NCBI RefSeq assembly: GCF_000801105.2
Contig: NW_026615393.1
Location: 1-64,000 of the forward strand
Source: Raphanus sativus
Lineage: Eukaryota > Streptophyta > Magnoliopsida > Brassicales > Brassicaceae
Length of the DNA stretch: 64,000 nt
Direction of reading: 5' to 3'
In this document: positions 61,374 to 64,000 of the stretch, piece by piece
Layout of the letters: each line of letters starts with the position of its first letter
Numbering within the stretch: the stretch's first letter is position 1
Translations under genes and position numbers: made by a program
Notes under the pieces: generated by a model
Database searches by the model: none
What the model was told of the DNA's origin: nothing
Seen by the model: the letters and a program-made list of their open reading frames with translations, nothing else

Positions 61374-61814
61374 TTATGTTAGGTATTTTGGTTTGGTTTT
61401 TGTGCGGGTCCTCAATTCCAGTCTTTTGCCAGGTCTAGGTGGAGGTATTTATAGATCAGACTCGTACTGTCTTCCTATGGATATAATGTAACTCTGTTAA
61501 CCAAACAAACGGTGGGGGGGTTACCGGGGTCCACCTTATCCGCTTTTCTTCCACTTCATATCATTTTTAATTATATTTTAATGCTTACTTTAGGAGATTT
61601 GATTCATTAAAAATTTCTCGATGTGTTTAGAATTTTTTGGCGGTGAGTTGGGGAATTCACGTGTCACTTCATTAATTGGTTAGGTATATTCGCTTTTAAC
61701 GTTCAATATTTATTATGCGTGGGCAGAGCATACGGTTTAATAATCAACTTATGTAATTGGGTATTTAAGAGCACCCTTATTGGTGAACCTCCCCTCTCGA
61801 TTCCCTATGCTCCA

Positions 61815-63175
61815 TCAATACTATTAAAACAGGAACGATATTTATCGACTACTTTTTGGACTATCAAAAAGTGCATGTTGGCCATTTCTCTAATAATTTA
61901 ATTAATTTAACATATTATATATTTATATATCTAATTTAATTGTAATTAAATATACATAATTCCTTAAATAAACTTAACTTTTTATCTACTTACAAGTATT
62001 CTAGATTGGACAATTTCATTGATTTATATTCTATTTTTTCTCTTACAACTAACTTAATTACTATTAAATATATACTATATTCAATCTATTATTTTAATAT
62101 TTTCAAAATAAGATATCTAAAAAGATATTGTCAAGTATCATTTTCCAAGATTTTATTTTACTAATATCTTTTAATATCTTTTAATATATTTTTATTTAAT
62201 ATGTAAACATAAAATTCTTTTAAATATTTAGTTTTAAATAATAAAATTCGTATTACTATTAATAAAATTATTTACAAATATCTATTCTTTCATTATAAAA
62301 CACAAAATAATACCCATAATATTTATATTCATAATTAAATTAATACATCAACTAAATATAAAGTGACTTAATTCATTTATTAAATATTTTACATATCATA
62401 AAACTAAAGACTAGAATACATTCATGAATTTTACCACATATACTTCAACGTATTAAAACAAAATAGTAAATTAAGATATATAAAATAATAAATAATTACA
62501 TAGTTAAATTAAAATATTAAACATAATTCAATATAGTATGATATGGGTTGAATGAAATATAGTTAATTTATATAATATTAAAGTAAGCTTTGGCCAAGAT
62601 AAAAAAAATTACTATAATTTACAGTTTTAAAATATAAGTAAATTAATAAGGACGGGTTATATAAATGAATTATCTTAGTTTCATAAAATTATATTTATTA
62701 ATTTTAATTTAATTATCTATAAATAAAAAATTAAATAAAAATACATGTATGAAATTTATAATTTCTGTAAATAAATTGTTGAAAAAACTGATTCCGTATA
62801 TCCGGGTCAGGAAAATATAAATATATTATCTTATTTCAAAAATAACAGAACGGTTTATATATCTCTTGAACAAAAAAGGAAAAATCATAATTGAACTGAA
62901 ACAGAAATCCAAAACGAAAAACAACCTAAAACCAAAACCAAAACCGAAAACCGAACATCATATTTAAACATATTGGTGAACAAAAAGACGGGTTAAATAA
63001 ATTTGTCAACAAAATATATATATAAATATCTTATGTCCCAACGAGAATCATCAAAATGCAAACTTTTAAGATTGATAATAATCTCAGACATTTAACAAAC
63101 CCGAAAGATCAATGCATAAGATGATGGCAAAAAAAAAATCTTCCCCGCCCTTTGAAAGGACGGATCAAACTCTAG
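61815..63175 (+). mobile_element. Helitron H5, copy B
   Basis: 1,361 bp with the same TCAATACTATTAAAAC start, hairpin and CTAG end as in copy A. Confidence 0.85.
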
Positions 63176-64000
63176 TCTTATCTTATTAAATCAGAAACAT
63201 TACAACTTCTTCTAGGTGGATTTTAAAAGGTGGACCTCATATATTTAAACTAAATGTCTCATTCTTTATATATAATACATACCATAATCTAACTTTGCAT
63301 TGATGTATTTCCTTAAATACAATTTCTCTCTTTGTCCATATTCCATATATAGTTTTCACTTTTATTACATGTCGATTAAATAAGATAGATACTAAGAATA
63401 CTAAAAAATTAATCGTACTAGAGTTACCCTATACAATTCATTTTAAATTGATCAGTATACTTTCATTGGCCATATTGATTTTATTTGTACGGATAACATT
63501 AGGTAGATAAGTCATAGTCACATACATAAAGATATGACTATTCTTTAACTACGTTGGGTCTAATCTACTTTTTAAAACAAATAACACATATAGCTTTATA
63601 TATTGTATAGAATATAATAATATTGTATAGTATTATACTTATACAATAATACTAAAAACAAACCAAACTGAAATATAATATATATCGAAAATGCTTTGAA
63701 CCATTACACACAAAATATATTAGACCTCAGAGATAAAATTCACTTTGAAATTATATAATAATTATTTTTAAAAAAATAAACTTCGTAATGTACAAAAAAC
63801 ATAAGTTTTATATCAGATTTTATGTTACAATAAAAATACACAACTCGCGCTTGCAAAGTGTTATTTTTACATACGAAAGACAGTTTTGATATTGTTTTTT
63901 AAACACAAAATTGAATTATACAAACTCGATACTACATAAAACTAAACAATATAGAATACATTTTAAACTGAATTATACATGGCCTTTGCAAAAATCGTAA
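63176..64000 (+). mobile_element. Helitron H6, copy B, partial
   Basis: Begins at the base after the CTAG of H5, as in copy A; its 3' end lies beyond the window. Confidence 0.7.

Larger units (their letters stand above)
38238..64000 (+). repeat. Copy B of the tandem duplication (incomplete, cut by window end)
   Basis: This is a near-identical direct repeat of 1-31109. Differences seen by eye are scattered SNPs, length changes in AT, GA and poly-A/G runs, loss of copy A 6617-6927, loss of about 22 bp matching 8440-8462, small ~20-bp insertions near 55850 and 58855, a solo LTR instead of the full element, and a missing ~120-bp local repeat near 61260. Base 64000 corresponds to 31109. The part that would carry a second RDR6 lies beyond the window. 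Confidence 0.97.
61769..64000. mobile_element. TTAA-flanked MITE with Helitrons, copy B, cut by window end
   Basis: Counterpart of 28869-31595; only the left end is inside the window. Confidence 0.6.

Overview
The window is nuclear DNA from a flowering plant, almost certainly a member of the Brassicaceae and probably Brassica or a close relative. The reasons are an RDR6 gene that reads like Arabidopsis RDR6, plastid-derived inserts, AT-rich spacers, and transposon families typical of crucifers (Emigrant-like MITE, Helitrons with CTAG ends, CCGAACC-rich hAT MITE, a short chromovirus). There is no prokaryotic or CRISPR content. Gene density is low and most of the window is transposon-derived.

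The dominant structure is a direct tandem duplication with a period of about 38.24 kb. Bases 1-31109 (copy A) recur at 38238-64000 (copy B) with only scattered SNPs and a few large differences. Copy B lacks 311 bp near 44866. It has a solo LTR where copy A has a complete LTR retrotransposon. It also has shorter or longer microsatellites and one fewer copy of a local ~120 bp repeat. Bases 31110-38237, including RDR6, are seen once only because the window ends before the corresponding part of copy B.

Copy A layout: AT-rich spacer; a mosaic plastid insert (rpl36, probable rps12-intron, accD and ycf2 fragments, 0.83-1.56 kb); a decayed minus-strand LTR element with an Emigrant-like MITE next to it; a foldback MITE; an LRR fragment with an hAT MITE beside it; a SINE-like element; a diverged AT-rich repeat field (6.2-8.2 kb); a frameshifted CWC21/SRm300-type splicing-factor pseudogene (9.1 kb); a decayed Ty3/gypsy gag-protease remnant (10.65-12.64 kb); a field of 'gttagctgatacat'-type repeats; and a minus-strand head-to-tail series of Helitrons (16.06-20.95 kb).

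Next comes a small Cys-rich protein gene on the minus strand, broken after codon 63 by a 5,205-bp chromovirus with identical LTRs and a GATCC target duplication. Its leader and TATA box lie at 27.56-27.95 kb. Two further Helitrons sit in tandem inside a TTAA-flanked element (28.87-31.6 kb).

The only clearly intact host gene is RDR6 (coding 34089-38063, 1,198 aa). It makes the double-stranded RNA precursors of trans-acting and phased siRNAs. The plus-strand homology of copy B begins in the RDR6 3' region, so a further RDR6 copy probably lies just left of base 1 and another near 66 kb, outside the window. This is an inference. The two copies could also be two haplotypes wrongly placed in series by an assembler.
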